From Diadophis punctatus similis (lineage: Eukaryota; Chordata; Lepidosauria; Squamata; Dipsadidae): a DNA stretch of 64,000 nt. Every line of letters begins with the position of its first letter. The stretch's first letter is position 1. The translations under genes and the position numbers were made by a program. Shown here in pieces: positions 42,035 to 52,544 of this stretch. The stretch is taken from the NCBI GenBank assembly GCA_023053685.1, contig JALIGW010000004.1, forward strand, positions 83,882,154 to 83,946,153. Direction: 5' to 3'. Under the pieces are notes generated by a model. That model saw only the letters and a program-made list of their open reading frames with translations, searched no databases and was not told where the DNA came from.

Positions 42035-43404
42035 CGGATAGGATAGGATAGGATAGGATAGGATAGGATAGGATAGGATAGGATAGGATAGGATAGGATA
42101 GGATAGGATAGGATAGGATAGGATAGGATAGGATAGGAGGGAAGGGAAGGGAAGGGAAGAGGGAGGGGAGGGGAGAGGAGAGGAGAGGAGAGGAGAGGAG
42201 AGAAGAGAAGAGAAGAGAAGAGAAGAGAAGAGAAGAGAAGAGAAGAGAAGAGAAGAGAAGAGAAGAGAATAATGGAATGAAGAATAGAATAGAATAGAAT
42301 AGAATAGAATAGAATAGAATAGAATAGAATAGAATAGAATAGAATAGAATAGAATAGAATAGAATAGAATAGAATAGAATAGAATAGAATAATGGAGAAG
42401 AGAAGGGAAGGGAAGGGAAGGGAAGGGAAGGGGGAGGGGAGGGAAGAGGGGAGGGGAGGGGAGGAGAGGAGAAGAGAAGAGAAGAGAAGAGAAGAGAAGA
42501 GAAGAGAAGAGAAGAGAAGAGAAGAGAAGAGAAGAGAAGAGAAGAGAAGAGAAGAGAAGAGAAGAGAAGAGAAGAGAAGAGAAGAGAATAATGGAATGAA
42601 GAATAGAATAGAATAGAATAGAATAGAATAGAATAGAATAGAATAGAATAGAATAGAATAGAATAGAATAATGGAGAAGAGAAGGGAAGGGAAGGGAAGG
42701 GAAGGGAAGGGGGAGGGGAGGGAAGAGGGGAGGGGAGGGGAGGAGAGGAGTAGAGAAGGGAAGGGAAGGGAAGGGAAGGGAAGGGAAGGGAAGGGAAGAG
42801 AAGAGAAGAGAAGAGAAGAGAAGAGAAGAGAAGAGAAGAGAAGAGAAGAGAATAATGGAATGAAGAATAGAATAGAATAGAATAGAATAGAATAGAATAG
42901 AATAGAATAGAATAGAATAGAATAGAATAGAATAGAATAATGGAGAAGAGAAGGGAAGGGAAGGGAAGGGAAGGGAAGGGGGAGGGGAGGGGAGGGAAGA
43001 GGGGAGGGGAGGGGAGGAGAGGAGTAGAGAAGAGAAGAGAAGAGAAGAGAAGAGAAGAGAAGAGAAGAGAAGAGAAGAGAAGAGAAGAGAAGAGAAGAGA
43101 AGAGAAGAGAAGAGAAGAGAAGAGAATAATGGAATGAAGAATAGAATAGAATAGAATAGAATAGAATAGAATAGAATAGAATAGAATAGAATAGAATAGA
43201 ATAGAATAGAATAGAATAATGGAGAAGAGAAGGGAAGGGAAGGGAAGGGAAGGGAAGGGAAGGGAAGGGAAGGGAAGGGGGAGGGGAGGGAAGAGGGGAG
43301 GGGAGGGGAGGAGAGGAGTAGAGAAGAGAAGAGAAGAGAAGAGAAGAGAAGAGAAGAGAAGAGAAGAGAAGAGAAGAGAAGAGAAGAGAAGAGAAGAGAA
43401 GATA
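42035..43404. repeat. Higher-order pentanucleotide array from a LINE tail
   Basis: About 1.37 kb. First comes (AGGAT)n (42035-42136). Then follow four rounds of: (GGGAA)n, GGGGAGGGGAGG-type spacer, (AGAAG)n, AATAATGGAATGAAG, (AATAG)n, AATAATGGAGAAG. The AATAATGGAGAAG marker falls at about 42388, 42667, 42936 and 43215, so the higher-order unit is about 269-279 bp. The array joins the 3' end of the LINE at 43405. The 537-residue minus-strand frame is a translation of the array. Confidence 0.93.
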
Positions 43405-43872
<468 letters not shown>

Positions 43873-44699
43873 GCAATGCCTTATTCTTCCCATTTTTAAG
43901 AAAAACTCAAAGACTGCTTTTTTAATTTAAGACTGAAGAACCGAGAAGGTGAAATTGACAGGGAAGGCCTGCCAACGACACAGAGCACAGAAAATCACTT
44001 TATAGCCAAGGAAAGATTACGCCTGCATTCCTTAACCTGGCCTCCTTGCTTGTAAGCTCGATAAAATATGCCTATTTAACTCAACAGGACTTGTGTGTGT
44101 GTGTGAGAGAGAGAGGGAAGAACAGTGAAAAGAAGCGGAAAGACACGAGGGGAATAAATCAAGCATGCAGCCCAAGCCAGCGAGCAGAAATTGGTGAGGT
44201 TATATTACTGAAGGAGCTTCGGTCAGCAGCTCCTGCTTTTAAATAGAAGGGTAAAATTGGCTGCCGGTGATTCAAATATCAGAAAAGGAAACAGCTCAAG
44301 AACCCAGCTTGAATATTGCCAAGATCTGAGCCACAATACAAAGATACAAAACGCAACAAAACACACAAAACACACAATCTATCAACCCCCAGCAAAGCCC
44401 TTTGCGAGCCCTTTGCATAAATATGAATTGCTTAATCCTCAGTCTCAATAAAGTCCTTGTCCAGCTATAGAGCAGGAAGCCTTTACAAAGGCCATCTCGG
44501 GAAGACGGGGCAATGCTCGTTGGCTTAATTGATAAATGATGGATTTGAAGCACCAGGAAGATCCTCGTACATTAAGCAGCTTGCGGTGCTCCTAGAATTG
44601 CTGGGGGAGGGAGGGGAGTCTGCAAAGGTTTGGTTGGAGGTCGCAAAGTTAACGATGCTCATTGCCATTGGGGATGTTTTCCCATCAGTGTTTCCCTGT
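43873..44699. other. Low-repeat stretch; candidate conserved non-coding DNA
   Basis: No transposon signature apart from a short TG/GA run at 44093-44113. The segment 44150-44600 has mixed-complexity words (TTTGCATAAATATGAATTGC, TGGCTTAATTGATAAATGA), including an octamer-like TTTGCATAAATATG. No coding frame is convincing. Confidence 0.28.
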
Positions 44700-44700
44700 G

Positions 44701-44866
44701 CACAGTTCGAATCTCACCAGGCTCAAGGTTGACTCAGCCTTCCGTCCTTCCGAGGTTTGTAAAATGAGGACCCAGATTGTTGGGGGCAAGAGGCTGACAT
44801 TGGTAAACGGCTTAGAGAGGGCTTTAAAGGCCTGTGAAGCGGTATATGTCTAAGTGCTATTGCTCT
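44701..44866 (+). mobile_element. tRNA-derived SINE, 5'-truncated
   Basis: GTTCGAATCTCACCAGGCTC (B box) to GAAGCGGTATATGTCTAAGT and GCTATTGCTCTT, then straight into (CCTT)n. Confidence 0.88.
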
Positions 44867-45002
44867 TCCTTCCTTCCTTCCTTCCTTCCTTCCTTCCTTC
44901 CTTCCTTCCTTCCTTCTTTCCTTCCTTCCTTCCTTCCTTCCTTCCCTCCCCCCCTCCCTCCCTCCCTCCCTCCCTCTCTTCCTTCCTTCCTTCCTTCCTT
45001 CC
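44867..45002. repeat. (CCTT)n/(CCCT)n microsatellite
   Basis: About 136 bp starting at the SINE's 3' end, with a CCCT section at 44944-44978. Confidence 0.96.
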
Positions 45003-45090
45003 ATGGTGGCGCAGTGATTAGGATGCAGCATTGCAGGCTAACTCTGCCCACAGTCAGGAGTTTGATCCTGACCGGCTCAAGGTTGACTTG
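45003..45090 (+). mobile_element. Head fragment of a tRNA-derived SINE
   Basis: ATGGTGGCGCAGTGATTAGG (A-box region) to GTTTGATCCTGACCGGCTCA (B-box region) and AAGGTTGACTTG. It stops where the L1 fragment starts. Confidence 0.8.
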
Positions 45091-45320
45091 AGTATATTAA
45101 ATATATGCTTTGCTTATCAAGTTTTTCTGATGTTATACCTAATAAAAACAGGTTTAAAATCTACCTGTTTTCCTATCATCTTTTCTAGCCACTTATGTAT
45201 TTTTGCCCCCCAATTTTATTTTATTTTTGCTTTAAGACAAGTCCACCACATATGATAATATGTGCCCGTTTTTGGGTTACAGTTCCAACATTTGCTAGAC
45301 AATAGATCAAAAAGAATGGG
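45091..45320 (-). mobile_element. L1 ORF2 C-terminal fragment
   Basis: TCCACCACATATGATAATATG is the complement of the L1 segment at 36660-36690 (encoding YYHMWWTC). The neighbouring translation reads the KNW..I..W..KMI...F.P.IFLLGII-type region backwards. Fragment only. Confidence 0.7.
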
Positions 45321-45379
45321 AAGAATGGTTTTTAAATTGTTTTTAAATTGCTTTTATTGATTGTTTGTTTCTATACCTG

Positions 45380-45462
45380 CTGTTAGCCACCCAGAGTCCC
45401 CCCCCCCCGGAGTTGGGCGGCATAGAAATTTTAATAAATTAATAAATTAATAAATAAAGACA
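45380..45462 (+). mobile_element. L2 LINE 3'-terminal fragment
   Basis: GTTAGCCACCCAGAGTCC, a C-run, GGAGTTGGGCGGCATAGAAA and AATAAATTAATAAATTAATA tail, matching the complement of the L2 ends at 58460 and 60975. Confidence 0.8.
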
Positions 45463-46149
45463 GTTCTAAATCAAGGACTTCCTATTCTTTTTGGTCTATT
45501 GTTAACTTACTACGTGGTATCCTAAAAACAGGGTAATTTTTAACTTCTTTTTTTCTTCTGACAGTTCCACGTGAAAAGGAGGGGACAACTACATGAGGAT
45601 TTCCAGACAGAAATTCGTGTTTTATTACAAAGCTGATGTAGATGAATCTTCTCTGCTGCCTTGTTCCGTATCTGTTTTTGTCGAGAGATGCATCTCCAGA
45701 AATATCATCACTTTAACTATAATTTGATCTTGGCTCTTTGAAACCTTAAATCCCCCGAGATTTTTGCTCGAGTCGGAAAAGAAATGAGAGAGAGAGAAAG
45801 AGGCTGCAAAGATCCCTGGTGAAAATAATTTTATCTATACAAATTCAAGGTGGGTTTTTTTCCCCCCCTATCTAGCCAAGAGCTTCAAAGTTCTCGAAGT
45901 AGAAATCGATGGCAAATTAAAAATTAATTTTTTTCTCTTTCCACCAAAGAAGAATAAGGGTAATGATGAATTGCAAGGTTGGCTCGCCCCATCAGAAGTA
46001 AATAGATATCATATTTTTAAATGGTTATAGGAGCTCATATATTACATAAGTTGGATATTTTTCATAATCTATGAACATGACCGTGTCTACGTGTCATCCA
46101 GTTTTACCGTCATGGTTTCCTTTAAAGGGTTCTGGAATGTACGGTTAGA
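45463..46149. other. No recognised feature
   Basis: About 690 bp, nothing recognised. Confidence 0.25.
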
Positions 46150-46151
46150 TA

Positions 46152-46330
46152 CAGAATAACAGAGTTGAAAGGGACTTCTGAGGTCTTCTAGTCCAACCCC
46201 CCGGGGGCTCAAGCAAGAAGCCCTATACCATTTCAGACAATGTCCAATCTCTTTTTAAAAACCTCCAGCGCTGGAGTACCTACAATTTCTAAAGTCAAGC
46301 TGTTCCACTGATCAACTGTTCTAACCATAA
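46152..46330 (-). mobile_element. CR1 LINE 3' end
   Basis: ACAGAATAACAGAGTTGAAA through CTGTTCCACTGATCAACTG, reverse complement of CR1. Confidence 0.88.
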
Positions 46331-46980
46331 CAGAAAAACTGAGCTGGAAGGGACCTTCGAGGTCTTCTAGTCCAACCCCCTGCTCAGGCAGGAAACCCTA
46401 TACCAGTGATGGCGAACCTTTTTTGATTCGCGTGCCAAAAAGGGTGTGTGCGTGCGCGCTAGTGTGCGCGCGTGTACCCACACCCATGCCCTCCCCCTGC
46501 GCATGCACACACACACACGCATGCACACTTGCCCCCCCCCCGCTGCCCCCTGTGCATGCGCACAGGCCTCACAACGGACTCCTGAAGCCTGGGGAGAGCA
46601 AAAACGGCCGAAAAGAAGGCCGAAAATCAGCTGGCCAGTGTGCGCATGCGTGCTGGAGCTGACATAGGGCAACGCCTCACATGCCCTCCAATATGGCTCT
46701 GTGTGCCATAGGTTCGCTGTTACTGCCCTACACCACTTCAGACAAATGGTTATCCAACATCTTCTTAAAAACTTCCAGTGTTGGAGCATTCACAACTTCT
46801 GGAGGCAAGCTGTTCCACAGATTAATTGTTCTAACTGTCAGGAAATTCCTCCTTAGTTCTAAGTTGCTTCTGCCCCTGATTAGTTTCCATCCATTGTTTC
46901 TCGTCCTGCCTTCAGGTGCTTTGGAGAATACAGTAGGTGGACCCCTTCTCTTCTTTGGGGCAGCCCGAACACTAAGAATT
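46331..46980 (-). mobile_element. Second CR1 3' end, split by a hAT MITE
   Basis: CR1 sequence at 46331-46403 and again from 46726 to about 46970 (minus-strand SKAPEGRTRNNGWKLIRGRS...LRRNFLTVRTINLWNSLPPEVV type reading). It is interrupted by the 46404-46725 MITE at CCCTATAC. Confidence 0.9.
46404..46725 (+). mobile_element. hAT-type MITE, CAGTGATGG family, in CR1
   Basis: Starts CAGTGATGGCGAACC and ends GGTTCGCTGTTACTG. Flanks CCCTATAC (46396-46403) and CCCTACAC (46726-46733). Same CR1 octamer and same relative orientation as 9243-9596. The body has (CA)n and GC-rich segments. Confidence 0.92.
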
Positions 46981-47404
46981 TCTTCTTAGCTCATCTTTCA
47001 GAATTACATTTCCTAGGGTTCCCTAGAGATATACGCCATCTACAAAACCCGTTTTTTAAGTCCATCAGACTAAACTGACCTGATAGGTTGGGACTACCTA
47101 TATAGACTGAAGTCAGAGAGTTTAAAATCCTAGCTGGGAATGGTGACGCTTCCGATGGTGACACTGTTGTTGCTATGCTTTGATATTGGCCACTGTGATG
47201 TCATAAACACGTAGCCTCATCGTTTGTACCCGCAACATTCTTCAGAAGAAAATGGAGAACTTTTGTCTCTGTTTAAAGCACCTCTTCCAGTAGCGAGATC
47301 CAGAACTGGGCCAGCGGGATGGAGTTTCTTCAGTCTGTAAGTGTGTTTGTGTGCTTGTTTACAATGAGGTAGAGTTTCTAATCCTGCATAAAGTTGCAGA
47401 AGGG
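46981..47404. other. No recognised feature
   Basis: About 425 bp, nothing recognised. Confidence 0.25.
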
Positions 47405-47412
47405 GTTTGCTT

Positions 47413-47933
47413 CAGTGGTGGGTTCCTACTGGTGCGGTCCACTCTATAGCACTGGTAGCGGTCCGCTGGTGATGTCACAGTACCGGTGCGGTTGGTTGCC
47501 GGTGCGTGGGCACCACCATTTTTTAAAAAAAAATGTAAATTTTTTTTTTACATTTTCTTCGGCGCATGCCCAGAAGCCGAGCTTCGGGCACTGCGCATGC
47601 GCTGCCTTCCTACCCCACAGTGAGTCCAAGCAGGGGAGGATGGCTGAGGGAGCGCGTGAGACGCTGAAAGAATGGATGGCAGGAGCTATCTCCATTCCCC
47701 TCCCTTCAGCAGTCCGAGAAGCCACGAATGCGCAGTGATGATCCCAGGCATTTTCCCCTGTTTGAGGCTTCTCAAGCTGCTAAGGGGAGGGGGAATGGGC
47801 GACAGGACCTATCTCAGTTCCCCTCCCTTCAGCAGTCCGAGAAGCCACGCCCACCCGGTCACATGGCTGGCAAGCCACGCCCACAAAATAAGCCACGCCC
47901 CTGGTAGTAAAAAAAATTAGGAACCCGCCCCTG
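47413..47933 (+). mobile_element. hAT-type MITE, complete
   Basis: Starts CAGTGGTGGGTTCC and ends GGAACCCGCCCCTG. Flanked by an exact 8-bp duplication, GTTTGCTT, at 47405-47412 and 47934-47941. The interior has a near-duplicate of about 100 bp (CCCCTCCCTTCAGCAGTCCG at 47696 and 47820). This is the reference copy for the split element at 8552-9227. Confidence 0.93.
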
Positions 47934-47941
47934 GTTTGCTT

Positions 47942-48403
47942 GCTGTTCTAGGAAATCTATCCACGTGTCAGCTACATGTGTAAGGTTGGAACACTCTTTT
48001 AATTAGGGGAGAATTGATTTCGGAATGGGGAAACCATGGTTGAAAAGGCCTCTGCTTCGATAGATTAAAATGGCGCAGAATATATTTATTATGAAGAGGA
48101 AAAAACACAAATCAGAAAAAATTGTAATTGCTTAAAATGAAAATAAATTGCCATCAAACATGGTCAACAAGACAAAAATGGTCTGCGACAGGAAAGAAAG
48201 AAAAACAGAAGCAGAATAACATTTCTGTCTGAGTTATAGTTTCTGTCCTAGTAAGATTTTGGACATTCAGAGTCTGCATGCTTTGAAAATGGTTTGAGAC
48301 AAGTACTGGACTCTTCCATGTATTGTCGAATTGGTCTCCAGGAAAGTACTTATTTCTGCCTTCCCTAATTTTCTGAAGTTTGCAACAAAGCAAGCTACAA
48401 AAT
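47942..48403. other. No recognised feature
   Basis: About 460 bp, nothing recognised. Confidence 0.25.
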
Positions 48404-48688
48404 AATATTCCAAAGCACCTGAAGGCAAGATAAGAAGCAATGGATGGAAACTAATCGAGGAGAGAACCAGCCTAAGGAGAAATGTCCAAACAGTGAGAAC
48501 AATTCACCAGTGGAAAAGCTTGACTCCAGAATTTGTGGGAGCTCCATCACTGGAGGTTTTCAAAAAGAGACTGGACAACCATTTGTCTGGAATGGTATAG
48601 GGTCTCCCGCTTGAGCAGGGGGTTGGACTAGAAGACCTCCAAGGTCCCTTCCAACTCAGTTATTCTGTCATTCTGTTATAGTATTGTT
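48404..48688 (+). mobile_element. CR1 LINE 3' end with (CCTT)n after it
   Basis: CCAAAGCACCTGAAGGCAAG through TTCTGTCATTCTGTTATAG. It runs into a long CCTT array at its 3' terminus. Confidence 0.9.
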
Positions 48689-48689
48689 A

Positions 48690-49073
48690 TCCTCCCTCCC
48701 TCCCTCCCTTCCATCCTTCCTTTCTTCCTATCCCTTCCTTCCTTCCTTCCTTTCTTCCAATCCCTTCCTTCTCCTTCCTTCCTTCCTTCCTTCCTTCCTT
48801 CCTTCCTCCCTCCCTCCCTTCCCTCCCTTCCTATCCCTCCTTCCTTCCTTTCTTCCAATCCCTTCCTTCCTTCCTTCCCTCCCTATCCCTCCTTCCTTCC
48901 TTCCTTCCTTCCTTCCCTCCCTCCCTCCCTCCCTCCCTCCCTCCCTCCCTTCCTTCCTTCCTTCCTTCCTTCCATCCTTCCCTCCCTCCCTTCCTTCCTC
49001 CCTATCCCTCCCTCCTTCCTTCCTTCCAATCCCTTCCTTCTTTCCTTCCCTCCCTCCCCCCCCTTCCTTCTTT
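48690..49073. repeat. (CCTT)n/(CCCT)n array with higher-order blocks
   Basis: About 385 bp. TTTCTTCCAATCCCTTCC recurs at about 48752, 48850 and 49023, and TATCCCTCCTTCC at 48833, 48884 and 49005, so the array is made of repeated composite blocks. Confidence 0.95.
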
Positions 49074-49074
49074 C

Positions 49075-49203
49075 TCCAACACTAGAGGTTTTTAAGAAGA
49101 GATTGGAAAGCTATTTGTCTGGAATGGTATAGGGTCTCTTGCTTGAGCAGAGGGTTGGACTAGAAGACCTCCAGGATCCCTTCCAACTCAGATATTCTAT
49201 TAA
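49075..49203 (+). mobile_element. Second CR1 3' end after the array
   Basis: CTCCAACACTAGAGGTTTTT to CAACTCAGATATTCTATTA. The two CR1 3' ends in the same orientation bracket the CCTT array. Confidence 0.9.
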
Positions 49204-49550
49204 TACCCCAATGCTTCATTTGAGGACAATGTAGAGTTTATGGTGCTTGGCCCCAAATTGTACTGAAATCAAAATATTTATGTAAAGGAAATAGGATGGC
49301 ATTTTGAAAAAATAGCAGACACCGATTTGATTTCAGATTTATTTCTTTTTAATGCTAGAGTAATTTTGGCTTGTTGCTCAGCAGGATGCCCTGCTGGTGA
49401 TGTATTCGATGAAACGGCATGTCCTGCTAGGCAGGCGAAGGACCCCGTGCGCTGAATTGCGATAAATAGGGCCAGAAAAGGGTGCTTGGATGCTCCTGAT
49501 GTGGCTGTTGAAGTAGCTGCAGTCATGCAATGAAGGCCTTGGGAAATGTC
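49204..49550. other. No recognised feature
   Basis: About 345 bp, nothing recognised. Confidence 0.25.
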
Positions 49551-49552
49551 CA

Positions 49553-49990
49553 ATCAGAATAGAGCTGAAGAGACCTTGGAGGTCTTCTAGTCCAACCCCT
49601 TGCTCAAGCAGGAGATTCATACCATTCCAGACAAGTGACTATCCAGCCTCTTCTTCTTAAAAGCCCCCAGTGATGGAGCGCCCACAACTTCTGGAGGCAC
49701 GTTGTTCTACTGGTTAATTGTTCTCACTGTCAGGAAGTTTCTCCTTAATTCCAGGTTGCTTCTCTCCTTGATTAGTTTCCATCCGTTGTTTCTTGTCCTG
49801 CCTTCTGGTGCTTTGGAAAATAATATGATCCCCTCTTCTTTGTGGCAGCTTCTCAAATACTGGGACTCTGCTATCATGTCATATCAGAGTCCTTTGGGAG
49901 CTGGGCGGCATACAAATGCAATAAAATAAAATAAAATAAATAAATAAAATAACCCTAATCCTTCTTTTAACTACACTAGCCATGCCGAGT
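49553..49990 (-). mobile_element. CR1 LINE with an L2 tail inserted
   Basis: CR1 from CAGAATAGAGCTGAAGAGAC to GGGACTCTGCTATCATGTCA. At 49882-49952 the L2 3' terminus (AGTCCTTTGGGAGCTGGGCG, AAATAAAATAAATAAATA) interrupts it, then CCTAATCCTTCTTTTAACTA of CR1 resumes. Confidence 0.88.
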
Positions 49991-50092
49991 TTATACGGAG
50001 ACTGGATATTGTGTAGTATGTGGGTCTGATCATGATGCATAAATGCATGGTTGACACAATATATGTAACTATATGGGCCAAAGAAGCTGTTA

Positions 50093-50093
50093 T

Positions 50094-50147
<54 letters not shown>

Positions 50148-50160
50148 CGATGATGATATC
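50093..50160. repeat. (ATG)n microsatellite
   Basis: About 22 triplets, one ACG variant, at the 3' end of the LINE fragment at 50161. Confidence 0.96.
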
Positions 50161-50275
50161 CATTCAGTTGTGTCCGACTCTTAGTGCTTCTATGGGCCAG
50201 GTCTCTCCATATCTTCTCATCTTGTACTGCTCCACGTCCTCTGGGTCCTCCATCATCTGCGCGGGACGCGGGCAA
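50161..50275 (-). mobile_element. RTE-like LINE C-terminal fragment (tentative)
   Basis: Minus-strand translation QDEKIWRDLAHRSTKSRTQL resembles the W..(L/V)(A/V)H...KSRT(R/Q)L terminus of RTE/BovB ORF2 (compare 61540). It is followed by the ATG-triplet tail. Confidence 0.5.
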
Positions 50276-50293
50276 GTCACAACAGATTTAAAG

Positions 50294-50931
50294 AAGGGGT
50301 GTCAAACTCGATTTCTTTGAGGGCCGCATCAGGGTTGTGTCTGACCTTGGGGGGCTGGGGTGGGCATGGCCATGATGGACGTGGCCAGCTCGACGTTGCT
50401 CAGGTCGGGGGGGGGCGCCTGTGGTAGCCCGATTGCTCTGCCAGCATAAACGGGTTCCCGGGTGCTGCCCGTGGCCCTCGCGAGCTCCGTTTTCGGCTGC
50501 GACGGTCTCCTGCAACCCTCTGCCAGCGGAAACGGAGCTCGGGAAGGCTGCACGCTGCCCTCCCGAGCTCCATTTTCACTGGCAGAGGCACCGCGGGCCA
50601 ATTCTTCTCTGATTCCAGTGCGGCCCCGCGGGCCAGATCTAAGTAGTGGTGAAATCTACTAACCTTCCCTACCGGTTTGGAAGCTCGCTTCGCTTACACG
50701 TGTGCCACCGTTGTGTGCGCTTTTTCACCCTCTGTGCATGTGCAGAGGGTTATAAAAAAGAAAATGGCGACATCCGGGTGGGTGGGCGGAGCCTCACACT
50801 GCCGCCACTACCGGTTCTCCAAACCCCCGGTGGCCACCGCTACCTGTATGCCCAAACTGGTCTGAACCGGTAGCATTTCACCCCTGCCACAGGCCGGATC
50901 CGGCCCCCGGGCCTTGATTTTGACACCCCTG
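50294..50931 (+). mobile_element. hAT MITE (CAGGGGTGTCAAACTC family) with nested MITE
   Basis: Starts AAGGGGTGTCAAACTCGATT and ends TTTTGACACCCCTG. Flanked by an exact 8-bp duplication, ATTTAAAG, at 50286-50293 and 50932-50939. It is in opposite interior orientation to 1409-1780. A second MITE occupies 50644-50886. Confidence 0.93.
50644..50886 (+). mobile_element. Nested hAT-type MITE
   Basis: TAGTGGTGAAATCTACTAAC to GTAGCATTTCACCCCTG, inverted ends GTGGTGAAAT/ATTTCACC. It disrupts the surrounding element between AGATCTAAG and CCACAGGCCGG. No clean 8-bp duplication, so a small deletion accompanied or followed insertion. Confidence 0.8.
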
Positions 50932-50939
50932 ATTTAAAG

Positions 50940-51515
50940 CAAAACCCTACAGAATATGCAACAGGACATGAAACGGAGACCAAGTGACAGTCCGCAAGGA
51001 TCTCTTTATTTCAGGACATTTTCCTTCTCTGCCTTTCTATCAACCGGCATCATAAATATGTAAAATGCCTTTAAAAAGCCCACAACAGCTGTGCATATTG
51101 TTGATGAGGGGATCAAACGTTGGCTTGAAAAAGAACTTTAAAAAAAACAATCGTCACATTTAAAATCAAAACCATTTAGTAGCAGCCCGGATTATTTCCG
51201 CCGAGCCAAAACTGTCGCTTGTAGCACATAGAAAAAATAATAATAAAAACGGTCCATCGAGTTCAAGCATAAGGAGCGAGCCTATTATAGCAATCAAGAG
51301 AGAGAGAGAGAGAGAGTACATTAATTCATGCCTTAATAAAGGCTGTAACAGGGCGGGGATATATTTAGCGTCGACGTGTAATGCTTTCATCTGCTTCACA
51401 AAAGCTTCGGTTTTAATCTGTCTAGTGCAGCCGCATCAAACAGTGGAGAAGGTTCAAACAATGTCAAGATGGCGGCCAATCATCCATGTGTAAAAAGCAG
51501 TGGCCCGCCATCTTG
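50940..51515. other. Low-repeat stretch; candidate conserved non-coding DNA
   Basis: No repeat family recognised except (GA)n at 51298-51315. The 51130-51430 part retains several CpGs (CGTCGACGTGTAATGC, TTTCCGCCGAGCC) in otherwise AT-rich DNA, plus long unique words. Possible regulatory element or UTR. Confidence 0.32.
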
Positions 51516-51524
51516 AATAACAGA

Positions 51525-52195
51525 AGAACGGAGTTGGGAAGGACCTTGGAGGTCTTCTACTTCCAAGGTAGTAGGCGGCCTTCTACCTTCAAAGTAGAAG
51601 GATGTCTTCTACCTCCCAGGTAGAAGGAAGTCTTCTACCTCCAAGATAGAAGGAGGTCTTCTACCTCCAAGATAGAAGGAGGTCTTCTACCTCCAAGATA
51701 GAAGGAGGTCTTCTACCTCCAAGATAGAAGGAGGTCTTCTACCTCCAAGATAGAAGGAGGTCTTCTACCTCCAAGATAGAAGGAGGTCTTCTACCTCCAA
51801 GATAGAAGGAGGTCTTCTACCTCCAAGATAGAAGGAGGTCTTCTACCTCCAAGATAGAAGGAGGTCTTCTACCTCCAAGATAGAAGGAGGTCTTCTACCT
51901 CCAAGATAGAAGGAGGTCTTCTACCTCCAAGATAGAAGGAGGTCTTCTACCTCCAAGGTCCAACCCTCTCTTGAAGCAGAAGACCCTATACTATTCCAGA
52001 CAAATGGTTGTCCAATCTCTTCTTTAAAAACTCCAGTGTTGGAGTGCCCACAACTTCTGGAGGTAAGTCATTATCAATTGTTCTCATTGTCAGGAAATTT
52101 CTTCTTAGTTCTAGGTTGGTTTTCTCCTTGATTGGTTTCCATCCATTGCTTCTTGACCATTTGAACAACCTTATATGGGTGAGCTGCAAGTGAAA
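51525..52195 (-). mobile_element. CR1 LINE 3' end containing an expanded minisatellite
   Basis: CR1 3' terminus (ACGGAGTTGGGAAGGACCTT) runs into a 26-bp tandem repeat, then resumes at CCAACCCTCTCTTGAAGCAG. It continues through minus-strand SNGWKPIKEKTNLELRRNFLT and DLPPEVVGTPTLEFLKKRL. Ends at about 52165. Confidence 0.92.
51548..51959. repeat. 26-bp minisatellite, ~16 copies
   Basis: Unit GGAGGTCTTCTACCTCCAAG plus ATAGAA. Units start at 51548 and every 26 bp to 51938. The first four differ from the consensus, units at 51652-51937 (eleven) are identical, and the last runs into CR1. The seed is the CR1 motif GGAGGTCTTCTA. Confidence 0.97.
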
Positions 52196-52544
52196 TCTAG
52201 GGTCATCCATGATGACGTAACCTTGATTCTTACAATGAGGGTGAGGAACTGTGGTTAATTTAAACAATTATCAAGAACGCAATCAGCTTTTTTTTGCCTT
52301 TGGATCCCAATTTAAGCTGTCAAAACAGAACTTAAACCCAGAAACAGGAGGGTTTTTTTTTTCAGGCGTGAAGTTTTTCTTTTTTAAAAAAGAAAACATT
52401 AGATTATGGAATAAAATGGAAAAATACAAAAGCAAATATTAGATCACAATGGGGAGGAGAAAGGGAAAGAAAAGTGAGGAGAAGGGGAGGGAGAAAAGAA
52501 AAAAAGGCGTTGACTTCTGGCTCCCTCTGTTGCAGTAGAATATG
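52196..52544. other. No recognised feature
   Basis: About 350 bp with a purine-rich stretch (52449-52508). Nothing recognised. Confidence 0.25.

Noticed and set aside
51548..51959. CRISPR-like array
   Set aside because: The 26-bp units are directly contiguous with no variable spacers, lie inside a CR1 LINE, and the genome is a vertebrate; it is a minisatellite.
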